Assembly (NCBI GenBank): GCA_018873245.2
Contig: JAEMBT020000005.1
Location: forward strand, 2,554,001-2,618,000
DNA: 64,000 bases
DNA from: Archegozetes longisetosus
Lineage: Eukaryota; Arthropoda; Arachnida; Sarcoptiformes; Trhypochthoniidae
Direction of reading: 5' to 3'
The notes under the pieces: generated by a model
What the model was told of the DNA's origin: nothing
The model's input: the letters and a program-made list of their open reading frames with translations, nothing else
Database searches by the model: none
Shown here: one piece after another, positions 39,877 to 51,440 of the stretch
Layout of the letters: every line of letters starts with the position of its first letter
How positions within the stretch are numbered: the stretch's first letter is position 1
Translations under genes and position numbers: made by a program

Positions 39877-42800
39877 ACAGCAACAGCAACAGCGACAACA
39901 GGCATCAAATACAGTACAATTGAACCCAATATTGGTGGGAAGTCCAGTCAATTTGACTACCTCTATATCACCAGCAGATGAGTGTGACACTGAAATGGAT
40001 GAAATGGCTTCAGACAAAGGAGCGACAACTCCTATATCACAATTAAGCGAAATGACTAACAGAGACACACCAGCGGCTATCAGTGCGAACGTGACCCCGA
40101 ATAATAACAACAATATTAACGATCCGTCACATTTTCTGGACGAAGCGCGACGTCTTATATCGGAACAAGAAAAGATGACCAACAAGTCTGACCGCCAGTC
40201 CTGTATTGTGCGAACAAGTGGTTCTACAGCGATTTCTTCCTCGTCAGCTCCAGCATCAATACCTGACATCGAATGGCTTATTGAATCACTTAAAGGCGAA
40301 ATACAAACAACAGTTACGCAAATAATCGATTCGACATTCAATAGGTACTTGCAAAGACGGGCAACCGCTCAGAAATTGAATTTTGATCAAAATGAGCCGA
40401 AAAACGACATAACAATATTATCTCAAATGTTGGATAGAAAATCTCCGAGAACTAAAGTAATCGATAGAGGGGCGGCAGTTCCAGCTTCATCTATAGGTAA
40501 CGCTATGAAAAGCAACGTAAACGGTCATTCATCCCGTGGAAGCCCATTCAGTCTTCCCACTGAAACTGCTCCGGCACCCAAGCCGACTCCATTTTCATTT
40601 CCAGCTCCAAGCTTTAAATCTCCGTTCTACATTCCAAGTGTAGCGCCACCGGGGGCTCAGATGCCGCACCAGCCCGCGCTCATACCATCAGCTTTAGCTC
40701 ATCATTTCAATAGCATTGCTTCGAGCCTGAATCAAGTGAATCAACGCAATGAACAATCAAATAGTTATAATAGAGATAATATTAGTATTAATAATAATGC
40801 TAATGGGCACACATCAAACTCTCAGCTTTATAGTCGGGACGATCCACTGCCCGAACAGACAGAAGCAATGGCTTTAGTAGTGGCGCCTAAGCGAAAGCGA
40901 CATAAGGTGACTGATACCAGAATAACTCCGCGCACCGTAAGTCGATTACTAGGACAAGAATCGCTAATCTGCAGCAACAGAGAAGTTTCTTCGGTATCAC
41001 CACCGGTCTCATCGAGCTACCACAGTCACGGCCCACCTTCGCAACCACCGCCACCACTAGTCCCCGTCTCTCTGCCCACCTCAGTTGCGATCCCTAACCC
41101 AAGCCTACATCAATCAGATCTATTCGGTGGCGCAACATTCCCATTTGGAGAACATCCCAGATTGAGCTTATTTGGTGACGACTCCGATTTGAACAGAGAC
41201 GGCAAAGGGCACAGCGCTCACGCGGTCGCATCAGCCGTTGCACACGCGGCTGCAGCACATCATTTACACATGTTGGCCGCGAGTCGTGCATCACCCGATT
41301 CTCTCCATGGCTATCCCGCAACTGTTGTCCCTTCACTTCAATACGGAAGAGTTGGCTCAGATAATGGAAATGAAGGATCTGAAACTAATGAAACTCAAGT
41401 GTACGACTCAACTATGCCTATGATATCCTTTTCAATGAAAACTATATTTTTATTATTTGACTCTTTCAAGTTTTACTTATGCTTTCATTCAATATTGCAG
41501 TCAATTATATTAAGACTGCAATTGCATGAGTTTAACAAAATAGATGCATAATAATTCATAGCTATTTGGTGTTATTCACCATAAAAGCAAATATTTTATT
41601 TAGGTTTTGAATTTTAAATGAGATGTGAAGTTAGGTTTTCTTATTTCATAAGACTGTTAAGAGTGTTAAACATATAAAGTTACAAGTAGTTGAACAAAGC
41701 ACTAATTTTTGTTTAAATATTTGAACCAAAATTATAGGTCTTTCAGAAATTCTTATGCATTTATCTAAATTGACTTTTCTATTCAATTTGAATTTCAAAC
41801 AAATGCTTAAGTAAATGATCCTTAACTCCATTGAACACTAGTACTCTAACACCGATGCATCTGAGGAAAGCCAAACTGATGTTCTTCTTCGTGCGATACC
41901 CAAGTTCAGCGATTCTCAAGATGTACTTTCCGGACATCAAGTTCAATAAGAACAATACGGCTCAACTGGTTAAATGGTTTTCAAATTTTAGGTAAGCCTA
42001 TTGAGATTCAACAAGTGTTATGTAAAATAAGTGAAATCTTAATATAAAGGATAGCGTTTTTATTATAAAGCGACACTTGCATTAAATTAGGCGGATGTGC
42101 TTAATGAGAAATGACGTTCTCTCTATAGCTCTCTATAGCTCTCTCTCTATAGCTCTGTCTATATATGCATTCATTGAATAGTTTAAATTCCATGCTTTTT
42201 CTATAGAAAAACAGGGGAAGAGTTTTTACAATAATAGTTGCTATGAATGCTCATGAAAAAGTTGATAGAGCCCATAAGTTAGAGGTAGAGTCATCAAAAG
42301 GTACGGATATCCGATGAAAACAGGCCAAAACTAAGGTATTCTGCTCTTGCATCAGAAGTCAGAATGAGAAAAATGACATTTTTTAGCGGATGACTATTGT
42401 GACAAAGGGAGCCTTAGTTTGTTCGTCAGGGCGTATTGCAATATCTGAGAAAAGCAAATTTTCAATGTCTCACTTAAAATAAAAGCAGCTGTATATCAGT
42501 CGACTGCTAATCAGGATGTATTCGGAGCAATAGGGTGTATGTGGGCAAAGGGGAAGTTTAGCCTTAATGGCAATCATTGAATTAACATGATATGCTACTT
42601 TTCATATGCTACTTTCAGGTACTCTATGTTCAGGTACTCTATGTTTGAGCTACCCTATGGCCTGTATCTGTTCTAATACGCTGTTCTGTTGTGAATCCAC
42701 GCCACAACTCCGTTACGGTCTAGAGATTGAGAAACAAAACTCAATATCCTATCTTGATGAATAAACGGGATGCTGCTATTGCTGCAAATATACTTGCAAC

Positions 42801-43840
42801 GCAGTATCTCTTTTCTATACGTTTGTCTCTATCTATGCCTTTTCTAAATATGCGTTTTTGGCAGTCAACTGCTTGATATGCTCTGCTTAGCTCAAAAGGC
42901 CAGGTGCGCGATCAGTACTTGGATTCTAAATGATATTTAATATAGTTTTTGGACTGTTTTGCCAAAGAGAGTAGCGAACAGTTTTGAAAATGCAAGGAAA
43001 CAGAAAACAATAGGCAGACTATATTCATAGATGAATTTATTATTCACACAATAATCCATTCTCGAAGTAGTAGAATCGCGACCTGCTCTCTGTTCGCCAT
43101 ATAATATTTGGTCTAGTTTGACAAATGATGACTGGGTTGATGTTTTCGTAGTTGTTAAATCATGACTAATCAGGTGCGTCAACTCATTAGTTGACTGTAA
43201 GCCTAAGCGTTGTCTCTTATCAGCGTTAATGCACATTAGCCATAGCTATGTAAGCCATACAAGGCTCTTACGATTATTAGTGAAAGGACAATATAAAAGT
43301 GCAATAAGAAAGTATAATAATCGCATAATAGATGTAATATATTGCCTGTAGTGCACTGTAATCATCACCTCTTCCATTTTGCATTGAGTCTTCCTTAACT
43401 ATAGAAGTTGTTGGCAAAGGCTTGCCTTATACTCAATCAGTATAAAGTTAACTTTCATTATGCATATTATCTTCAATCTCTAATCCCTTTGTCTATTGCG
43501 AAGCCTCCCATTATTATCTCGCTTTTTCTTAGGATTTAAAAATGTTCTATAGATAAGAGACTTATTGTCATAGCATAGCTTGACTTTAGTCTGTTTTCCT
43601 GCTATTTTCAAACTTACAGCATATTACGCATTACTCATACATTACTAGTGTGTTCTCTGCAATCGTAGCTACGAACGGCCTCCATGCAAGACAATACATT
43701 TTCCAGATATACCATTGATTTCTATTTAAATTATTTTCGACCCGATTGTACTCTAGTGTATGCTCAAGTACTAGTATTAGTATAATAGTATATTACATAA
43801 TCATCAATAAGTTGACTGAAACAGAGACAGACTGTATCTT

Positions 43841-43875
<35 letters not shown>

Positions 43876-44798
43876 CTCTCTCGCCCTCTGATACGGCATA
43901 ATAACTTTGTATATGGCATTGAATGAGCCTTTTTCTTTAATGAGATTTGATTAATTAGCCAGTGCTTTGTAAATCACGCAAAATGATATGATAGTCGTAT
44001 GAAATGATTATAGAAGCCAAAGTGAAGATAAAAGAAGCATTGCTTTTGGTATTTAACAGAACATATTTCCTGTTTGGGTCATTTCTAGCCATTTAGTAAA
44101 TTGTATTAACAACTTAGTCCCCAACAGCAGCACTACATCCGTCCCATATAATAGACTTACACACCTATGATAGCGTTAATTACTTCATTTACTAAGCATA
44201 ACTCTCTCTGCACTATTATAATCTTGTCACTTTACAAATGACTTTTAATATTGCAGCTCATGCTAAATAACCCAATTGTCATTTGATTAACGCTATAAGC
44301 GAATGCTAAAATTATTTATTATTAGAATAATCGAGTGGTATCTTTGTTTTTCTAATAATCTTGTCTTTATGTTTACAACCAGAGAGTTTTATTACATCCA
44401 AATGGAGAAATATGCGCGACAGTCCTTGAGTGAAGGAGTCAAGAATGCAGAAGAATTGAGAGTTAGCAACGACTCTGAACTGCTCAGAGTCTTGAACCTT
44501 CATTACAATCGCAATAACCACATTGATGTAAGTTATAAACAAGGCTCATATTTCTATATTTTTAATGTGCTTCCAAATTCCTTCAACTGGTAGTTTATTT
44601 ACATTTTGTCTGTTTAAGGTTCCTGAAAACTTCCGTTATGTAAGTGAACAGACACTCAGAGAGTTTTTCAAAGCAGTTCAATCTGGAAAAGACGCGGAGC
44701 AGTCTTGGAAAAAAGCCATTTATAAGATAATCGCCAGGTTGGACGATAATGTACCTGAATATTTCAAAACTCCCAACTTCTTGGAACAGCTCGAATAA
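38552..44798 (+). CDS. pros: Prospero / Prox homeodomain transcription factor
   Basis: Prospero is a nuclear DNA-binding factor that drives neural and glial progenitors to leave the cell cycle and differentiate. Coding exons are 38552-41422, 41837-41991, 44383-44527 and 44619-44798, in phase, giving about 1116 residues. In order: basic start (KRTRQR, about 22); Asn-rich run (130-155); [13 protein letters not shown] motif shared with Prox1 (about 305); acidic stretches (about 360-395); a heptad-like helix [18 protein letters not shown] (about 405-425); 17 Gln; [14 protein letters not shown] (about 525); [10 protein letters not shown] with KRKRHK (about 767); [15 protein letters not shown] (about 840), as in the fly protein; and then the Homeo-Prospero domain from [16 protein letters not shown] to the final [14 protein letters not shown]-like end. 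I chose the ATG at 38552; the GTG just before it is not a likely start. Intron 1 is AT-AC, the others GT-AG. Confidence 0.96.
41423..41836 (+). other. pros: U12-type AT-AC intron of prospero
   Basis: The exon ends ...Met-Pro-Met and the intron opens with ATATCCTTTT, an exact U12-type 5' splice site. It closes with TCCTTAAC at 41819-41826, an excellent U12 branch site, 11 bases from branch A to the terminal AC at 41836. Phase is 0 and the join reads Met-Pro-Met then Thr-Ser-Thr-Leu-Thr-Pro-Met, giving the expected prospero sequence. No GT-AG pair gives a clean in-frame join of comparable quality. In flies the same position carries a twintron with a U12-type AT-AC outer intron. Confidence 0.88.
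41837..41991 (+). CDS. pros: prospero exon 2: first half of the homeodomain
   Basis: This 155-nt exon encodes [20 protein letters not shown] and on to [13 protein letters not shown], helices 1 and 2 and the start of helix 3 of the divergent Prospero homeodomain. It ends with AG then GTAAGC, an ordinary U2-type donor. The split codon AG/A gives the Arg of WFSNFR. Confidence 0.95.
41992..44382 (+). other. prospero intron 2
   Basis: A 2.4-kb GT-AG intron inside the homeodomain. It includes a short array of CTCTATAG units near 42118-42165 and the last long CT tract of the window (43842-43882). No coding potential seen on either strand beyond chance open frames. Confidence 0.85.
43842..43882. repeat. 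(CT)n microsatellite, last long one in the window
   Basis: About 41 bases with one CC interruption, within prospero intron 2. Confidence 0.9.
44383..44798 (+). CDS. pros: prospero exons 3 and 4: rest of homeodomain and Prospero domain
   Basis: Exon 3 (44383-44527) reads [20 protein letters not shown] and on to [11 protein letters not shown]; exon 4 (44619-44798) continues [17 protein letters not shown] to PNFLEQLE and stop. The 91-base intron has a GTAAGT donor and a TTTAAG acceptor. In the Homeo-Prospero fold the Prospero domain packs on the homeodomain and extends DNA contact. The very C-terminal [13 protein letters not shown] is close to the fly protein and complete. Confidence 0.96.
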
Positions 44799-45728
44799 CA
44801 AACAACTTTATTGGAGTTGAAGATGGCATGAAAACCGTCCTATAAAGCAAACTTAGACTTTGGCTGCTCTTTTGCTTAGACAAACATTTAATAGTATTCA
44901 GCGGTTATATTATAAGAGTATATAATATTTAATGTTATCATTTGTGGTCAAACACGAGAATAACTTGGAAGAGTGTAAATACCGTTCGAAAGCTCTAAAG
45001 AATTGGTTCAATTGAGAAGCCTATCGTGCCTTCAATTCTAAAGAACTTGTATGAAAATTATTGATTCGAGTCATTTAATAACTTACAAATGTTGGTCTGA
45101 ATTGTTATACGATTAATATATTATCGAAACTAAGTAATTGAACTTAACTTCAATTGGTTAATAGTAAGAAATGAAGTCATATAAGATTTACAGATAGCTA
45201 GTCCGGTGTTATATATCCCTTGATTATTGAAATTTTAAGTCAATTCATTTCAATCATATCTATTGAATATTATGATGAGTGCACTAGTCGTCACTCATAT
45301 CATTGGAAACAATTCCGATTCTCTTATTGGGCCCATGATGTGGTTATTCAGCCTTATTATCATTTCATAATTATTATTATTATTATTACCAATGCTATTG
45401 AATTTTATGATATTTTTTGCACACTTTTCTCATATTTCTTCTTTCACCTGACAATTATTTTGTAATATAAAAACTTTGCCATTAAGTCATTATTATTATT
45501 ATTAATATTATTATTATTACTATTATAACATTATATAAACGAACAAAAATGCCTTCTGCCTGACTTTTATCATATTTAGCTAACAATATCTATGCATTAT
45601 TGTGTGTGTGCGTGTGGTGTGTGTTTATGTGTGTCTCGTATTTTCATATAACTGCACACTTAGAAGAAAACACAAATTAGTAATGAAATCGTCAAAATAG
45701 TGTTATATAAAGTGAAATCTATAAGAGA

Positions 45729-45778
45729 ATAAGATTATAAATAAGATTATAAATAAGATTATAAATAAGATTATAAAT
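45729..45778. repeat. Four-copy 12-bp tandem array
   Basis: The unit ATAAGATTATAA repeats about four times without interruption. Confidence 0.85.
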
Positions 45779-46310
45779 GACACTTTGATAACACAATCGC
45801 GACGAGATGCACACACAGTTAAACAATAGACAATTACGGCTAGTAGACCAAAGTTTTGTACAATTTTCAATTTAGTCATATTAATGCTATTATTACTAAT
45901 CTTATTGAAAGCACATATCAAACAATGACTTTGTAGTTAGTCTTTTACATTCCTCCAGTGTTAGATAAAGTTAAGAAGAATTACAACTAGTCATATCACA
46001 TACAATTGAACCGCATATTACCGCATATTTTTCGACAGTATTTGAAAATTTGCTAATTTTATGAAAGTTTTACTTAAAGAAAAGGTTAACCAATAAGTAA
46101 ATAAGATAATTATATGAAGTATAACTGACATGTTTAACACTAATGTATAAATAACTGCATTATTGTCTATCTATAAAGAGAAATATGAATCAATCCAATT
46201 CCAACCGTTTATTCATTTCTAGTCAGATAATCTTTTATTGCATTGATGCTGAACAGTGCAGAAGAAATCTTAAGAGAATCTCAAATTGCCTAAAATCTCG
46301 TTTATTTAGG

Positions 46311-46316
46311 AATAAA
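46311..46316 (+). terminator. First AATAAA downstream of prospero, possible polyadenylation signal
   Basis: This is the first canonical AATAAA I find after the prospero stop, 1.5 kb downstream. Its use is inferred; AT-rich variants lie closer to the stop codon. Confidence 0.25.
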
Positions 46317-46967
46317 TCAACTTCTCAGACATATAACTTGTTTAGCTTCTCGAGTATGGATTAGTTGAGTGAAAGTTAAACTTTCATATTCATCACAAAT
46401 TATAACCGAATTGTCAAAATCATTTGAAATATTTTAAGATCTAGACCAAAATCTACACTTGATTTGTTAAATCCGAAAACTGCGAATAAGAAGAAGAAGA
46501 AATATGAGAACAATTAGAGTAAACATGCATTGTATTTTCAATGATTACTTTGGACTTAGAAGAGTGTTTAACTGTATTTTGAGTTATTGTTTATCAGTTC
46601 GCATGTGATACTGTAATAATCATATCAATTAGTTTATGAAAGTTCATGAATCATATTGTGATATAAGACCAATTTTTGCTATAACTTATCAGTAAAAGGT
46701 ATTCATGTCGAAAAGGTGTAGATAAATACCTGTTATTATAGTAGGGAAGAAATAATCAAATAATATTAATTGTATTCTCACAGATAAATACAACATGATA
46801 TCATTGAAAACTAATTCGAGTGATAATATACTAGATAAAAGCTACCAACTTCACTTCTGTTTGTACACTCGGTGGCAAATGCTATCAAATCAAGCGTTCA
46901 ACACTTGCTTGTCATGTTTACTTTAGTTTTAAATTATTCGTGCTTAAGATCTTATAATTATTTTTAT

Positions 46968-47017
46968 GAGAAGTTGAGCGTTCATAAGAAGTTGAGCGTT
47001 CATAAGTTGAGCGCTCA
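46968..47017. repeat. Three-copy tandem of about 17 bp
   Basis: The unit AGTTGAGCGTTCATAAG occurs twice in full (with one extra A) and a third time partly. Confidence 0.75.
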
Positions 47018-47317
47018 GTGAGATAGGATAAGGATAAGAGTTAGCATTTGTTGCTTTCTGTACAAGCTACACACGAAAAAACCAAATAAGAAACACAAAT
47101 GCATTGGTGACAATTGAACAATAAGTAAATATTTGGTGAGAGCCAATGAGAATCGTTATTTGGCGTCAAATCACTTAGTTGTTTGAGATTTGTTTGATGT
47201 TAATAAGTAGTATCACTTACCTTATTAAAGGACTTCCTGAATTGTCTTAAATGTTCAATTGAGGGCATCCTTATAAACCCGATCGCATTACATGACATAA
47301 CACTAATGTATCTCTGG

Positions 47318-47382
47318 GTCATTGCTATAAAGTCCTATCTTTAATCTTAATTCAATCAAATATAGCACTTTGTAGCACTGAC
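47318..47382. mobile_element. Mini inverted-repeat element, copy B
   Basis: About 65 bp, the cleanest copy. It opens GTCATTGCTATAAAGTCCTA and closes TATAGCACTTTGTAGCACTGAC, so the arms pair over about 20 bases. The middle resembles that of copy A (TTAAT...AATT). Confidence 0.55.
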
Positions 47383-50300
47383 TTCACTAAGTTTCATATG
47401 TAGTCAACTTTTATATGTAGTCAAACTTCGTATGCCTTTCTATCACATACACACCACAGATATTTGACGTATTCAAGTGCCTCACACACTATAAGGTACC
47501 CAAACAATGACCAAAAACAGCTTCAGACAGGATATTAGTTGTAGTTATCATTTGTAAAAGATGTTCTCTGACAAGAAAACATTGAATAAGAAGAAGGAGA
47601 TTGTTTGGTATTGATGCTATTCACCAATGCATTGGTCTGAGTGACAATTGGAGCTCTAAACAGCTTTATTTGCCTAGTCTTCCCGTTTCGAAACTTTTAG
47701 TAAACATGTTTGATTTGGTCATCATTTGACTTATCAATACTGTATATATCAATATCTATATTATCTGGTCATCGATCATAATCGGAAACCCATTTATTGG
47801 CCTAAATATCTATAAATATTATACATATTATACATAAATATAAGCTTATTATATACTTATAACAAAAAGTATTGTAATCGATGTTACAATTTATGACTTG
47901 AGACCAAATTAATAACTATGTTATTCGCAAATAATTAGTCATAAACTAATTTTTGGTGTTAATAATATCTGAAATAATATAAATATTTGTCAATCATTTC
48001 ATGCATTCCACAGTTTATACAAATCGAGAAACTATACTATTATTAACTTATTATTATGAAAATCCGTATATAAAACCTATAATTGAGTAAATGCTTCACA
48101 ATTGAAAAGTTCATAACTATTCCCAACTCCACTTTAGTATTATTTTAAATTATGTAAATTTCATTCATCTCTATTTCTTTCTATTGATAACTATTTAAAC
48201 TTCTTATTTGCTTAATATATAAATATATTGTATTTCAAATAATTATTTGAATAAAACATGTAAAACAGAATTGATTTGACTGACTTTTGTTTCAATTAAT
48301 CATTTCTATTTAGTTTCTTTAAAGTAGTTGAAAAAAGCGATGGCTAACATTCTTTAAGGTTGTGCTTCACTTTCATTCCATTTATCACAAATTTACAATT
48401 TTTCACTCAAATGCAGTAAAATTGAAATTAACTAGTCATTACCAAAATTGTTTAGCTTCTAATGCATAGTTTGGCAAACAAGTTCTCAATTTATTAAAAG
48501 TATATTTTATTTGTTTTGTTAGAGACATAAAAGTAAATTTACTTTACACGACAGAACACACAACTTTCACAACAGATCATTTTAACAGAAATTACCAAAG
48601 TCAGTTTTCTTGTCACAATCAGAACAATTAACTCTGATAGAATTAGGTGAAAATCTCTGAAGAATAAACATTGTAAGCAAAATACTTACAACTGGCATAT
48701 AGTGTTAGGCCTTAAAGTGGTTCGTAACGTTTATGCTCAACAGATAGCGTCTCAAACTCCAGACAGACACTAAATAAGGTACACACAGTTTCTAAGTTTT
48801 GCTTAATTTCTAAAAGTTCCGTCAAATTAAGAGTTCAAAGATTAATCTCTTTTATCAAATCAAGAGGGTTGATTGCAAAACGATTTCTCGATCTCTTATG
48901 AATTTTCAAATCAATAGATTCAAAAATAATTGTATTCGTGGATTTTATTTTATCAATGAATTTATTAATTGCATTATACCGTATATCACAAAACCAATTA
49001 GAAAAATGCAGAAACTTAACTGTTAGGATATTGGCATGTATATTAACAACTAATACCTTAAGATAAATATCTAATGCTTTAATGTACCAAATTTCAATTA
49101 TGGAAGCTTTACTCAAAAAAAGTCATAAACTTTTTTCTGAACCACTAGCTGATCTTCATAAGAACAGCTCTACAAACATTGAGCAGAAGTGCATTATTAA
49201 ATATTTCGTAAAACTCAATGAAAAGAGCATCAAAATTTATGAAAATTTAAAAAATCACATTTTTATGTTTCTAAATTTAAAAAGAGGCCTGAGAGAACGA
49301 ACATTTTAAATTGAAACAGAACCACTGAAGGGTTGCGACTCGTTACTGAGGATGATGTCTAAAAACTGATTCCAACAAATATTTGAAAGCCTTGTAAAAA
49401 TGTGGGAAAATATCATAAGGGTAGAGGGGAGTATTTTTAACATGATAATTTTGATTTAGATTAATGTAATAAATAATAAAGTTATTAAACTTTTCTGGTT
49501 AGTTTGTGGTATACTGTGCTTTATAAGTTTTTGATCAAGTTCGAAGACTTTTCGTTTCACAAATATTGGATCATTGATGGATAAGAAGTTTAATACAACA
49601 ATAATATCTTTCTTTCGTGTCGATATCTTAGTCAATGAAAAACATTTCAGAGAAATAATTCATAATTTAATTTTGTTAAAATCAAATACTCATCTGACCA
49701 CATACTTAAAGAGATACGATTTGAAACAACACAGCTTTATTTTTGAAGTGATCTTGCGTTTACCTATTATGAATTTTGTTTAAACTACAAATAATTGCCA
49801 CACTTTCAAACCACGATCACAATACACACAATCGCCGATACAATTAAGATTTATATTGAAGCATTCCAGGTTCAAAACTGATTTCACTTGATAATTTGAG
49901 TGTGAAAAGAAAGGCCTAGTTCAAGAATTTCACCTAACGGCAAGTTTATTTGAAATAGAAAGCTAACAATTTTAGGATTGACTCAAATTTTTACATCGAG
50001 ACAACATACAATTAAAAAGAGAATTACAAATTGAAATAATGAGCAAGATTGATCCCTCTAATATTAATCAAATTCTGACTAAAATAATTTCGTCAATTCT
50101 TAAGTGATTGTCTAATTTTTCAACTAGTGTTAGGCTAACGATTATATGTAAGCTATATTTTATAATGACATGAGATTTAATTTCTTTTTCTCAGAATACA
50201 TTGCTCAGCAAATAGTAATTTGATAATTAAGATTCGAATGACTCACATAGTATGTGATCATTTTTATGTTTTATTATTATTACGTACCACATGTTTTATG

Positions 50301-50773
50301 CCTTCTCTGATCATGAAATCAACAGTCAAATGTTTTGATTGAGAGCAAACAAAACAGTGAAGTGGGGCATTATATTAACAATTGTAATGCATACTCTAAA
50401 TTTATATGAACACGGTAAATTATATTAATATTTCTATATTTCATAATAGTCTTGTCAGTCGTTTCTATTAATGATGATGTGCAATGCGACTCGAGTCAAC
50501 GGCACACAAACTCAAATACGATGTCCATCATTTCCACAACTGATATGTCCGACAAAATGTGATCCTCTAATTAGCATTAAGTGTTAAGTCATTTCGGATA
50601 CAATAGTTGTTCAAGTGGATTAACGTACTGGCAGTACTTCGATTAATATATAGTAAAGTTTCATAAAACAAATATTGTTTTAGAGCCTAAATGTCGATTG
50701 TGTCCCGTTAGATGATAAGCCTAATGGCTACTGTTTTTTAAAGTTGCAAACGGTCATTAATTAAGCGTTCGAT

Positions 50774-51440
50774 GTGCTCACAATCACATGTTCCAACGAA
50801 AAGTATGTTTGTAGTTCAGATTTCGCCAAAGACAATCATTCAAAATGCGTACCTAGAGAACGGTGTTGTAAGTGGTCATTTACCTCTTTAATTATCACAT
50901 TTTCAGCATACCTTCTCATCACGAAATATGAAGCAGAGAAGTGTCCCATCGATGAAGTATGTAATTTATGCTATAAGTTAGGCGAACTTCTTGCGAGATT
51001 CATTGCGGAAATCTAACGATTCGCCAGAAAGTTGCCTCGAAGACAAGAGACAAGGACACGAATGCATCGCAAATTGTATTTGTTTATCAAGTTTGATCAG
51101 GGATTACTCGACCAGAAGATGTGTTCATATTGCAGAGAGAATTGTGTATTGAGAGTATGGATTATTCTGATTATTATCCATCAATCTTTAAGCCCGAGAA
51201 CATATTTTGCAGAAAGTTTAAAGTCATACCCTCCTAATGAAGAATATAGAAACTACAGTTGGATTTGTGATCAAGTTTGTAACAAACAGTCAACAAGTTT
51301 GCAAAAGAGGATGTTTTTGTAAGAGCAGGTTTATGAGAGAGAATACATACGCCAAATGTATAGCAGAAGATGATTGCTATGCTAATGTTAAAGATATCGA
51401 AGTTTCCGAGAAACAGACAAATGTATCACTTTTTTATTAA
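50774..51440 (+). pseudogene. Cysteine-rich TIL-domain (trypsin-inhibitor-like) gene relic
   Basis: TIL domains are small, ten-cysteine serine-protease-inhibitor modules of secreted arthropod proteins. Three pieces of the pattern follow one another. First, a C-terminal half, CSSDFAKDNHSKCVPRERCC, followed by a good donor (GTAAGT). Second, a domain opening KCPIDEVCNLCYKLGE and continuing in another frame as CLEDKRQGHECIANCICL with RRCVHIAE. Third, PPNEEYRNYSWICDQVC and, in a further frame, VCKRGCFCKSRF ending KCIAEDDCY. The spacing of Cys and the RDxxTxxC / xxKC(V/I)xxxxC endings fit TIL. Because the pattern changes frame at least three times, either unseen short introns exist or the gene is broken; I favour a decayed copy. 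No signal peptide was found upstream, though a short Cys-rich frame lies at about 50475-50590. Confidence 0.55.

Larger units (their letters stand above)
44799..50470. other. Intergenic stretch between prospero and the TIL relic
   Basis: The left end must include the prospero 3' UTR. Beyond it are a 12-bp tandem array (45729-45778), a GT-rich run (about 45600-45637), a three-copy 17-bp tandem (46968-47017) and a mini inverted-repeat element (47318-47382). Open frames at 48835-49116 (minus, 93 codons) and 49574-49783 (plus, 69 codons) have no recognisable family and look like chance or old decay. Confidence 0.6.

Noticed and set aside
39826-40341. 171-codon open frame on the minus strand with a poly-Cys run
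   Set aside because: It is the antisense shadow of the prospero Gln repeat. The plus strand encodes conserved Prospero motifs at the same place.
45361-45535. ATT/TTA-rich runs as a functional AU-rich element
   Set aside because: Possible in a prospero 3' UTR, but such trinucleotide runs are common in this AT-rich DNA and nothing marks them as regulatory.
48835-49116. 93-codon minus-strand frame
   Set aside because: No domain, no neighbouring exons with splice signals in phase, Ile/Asn-rich composition as expected from AT-rich noise.
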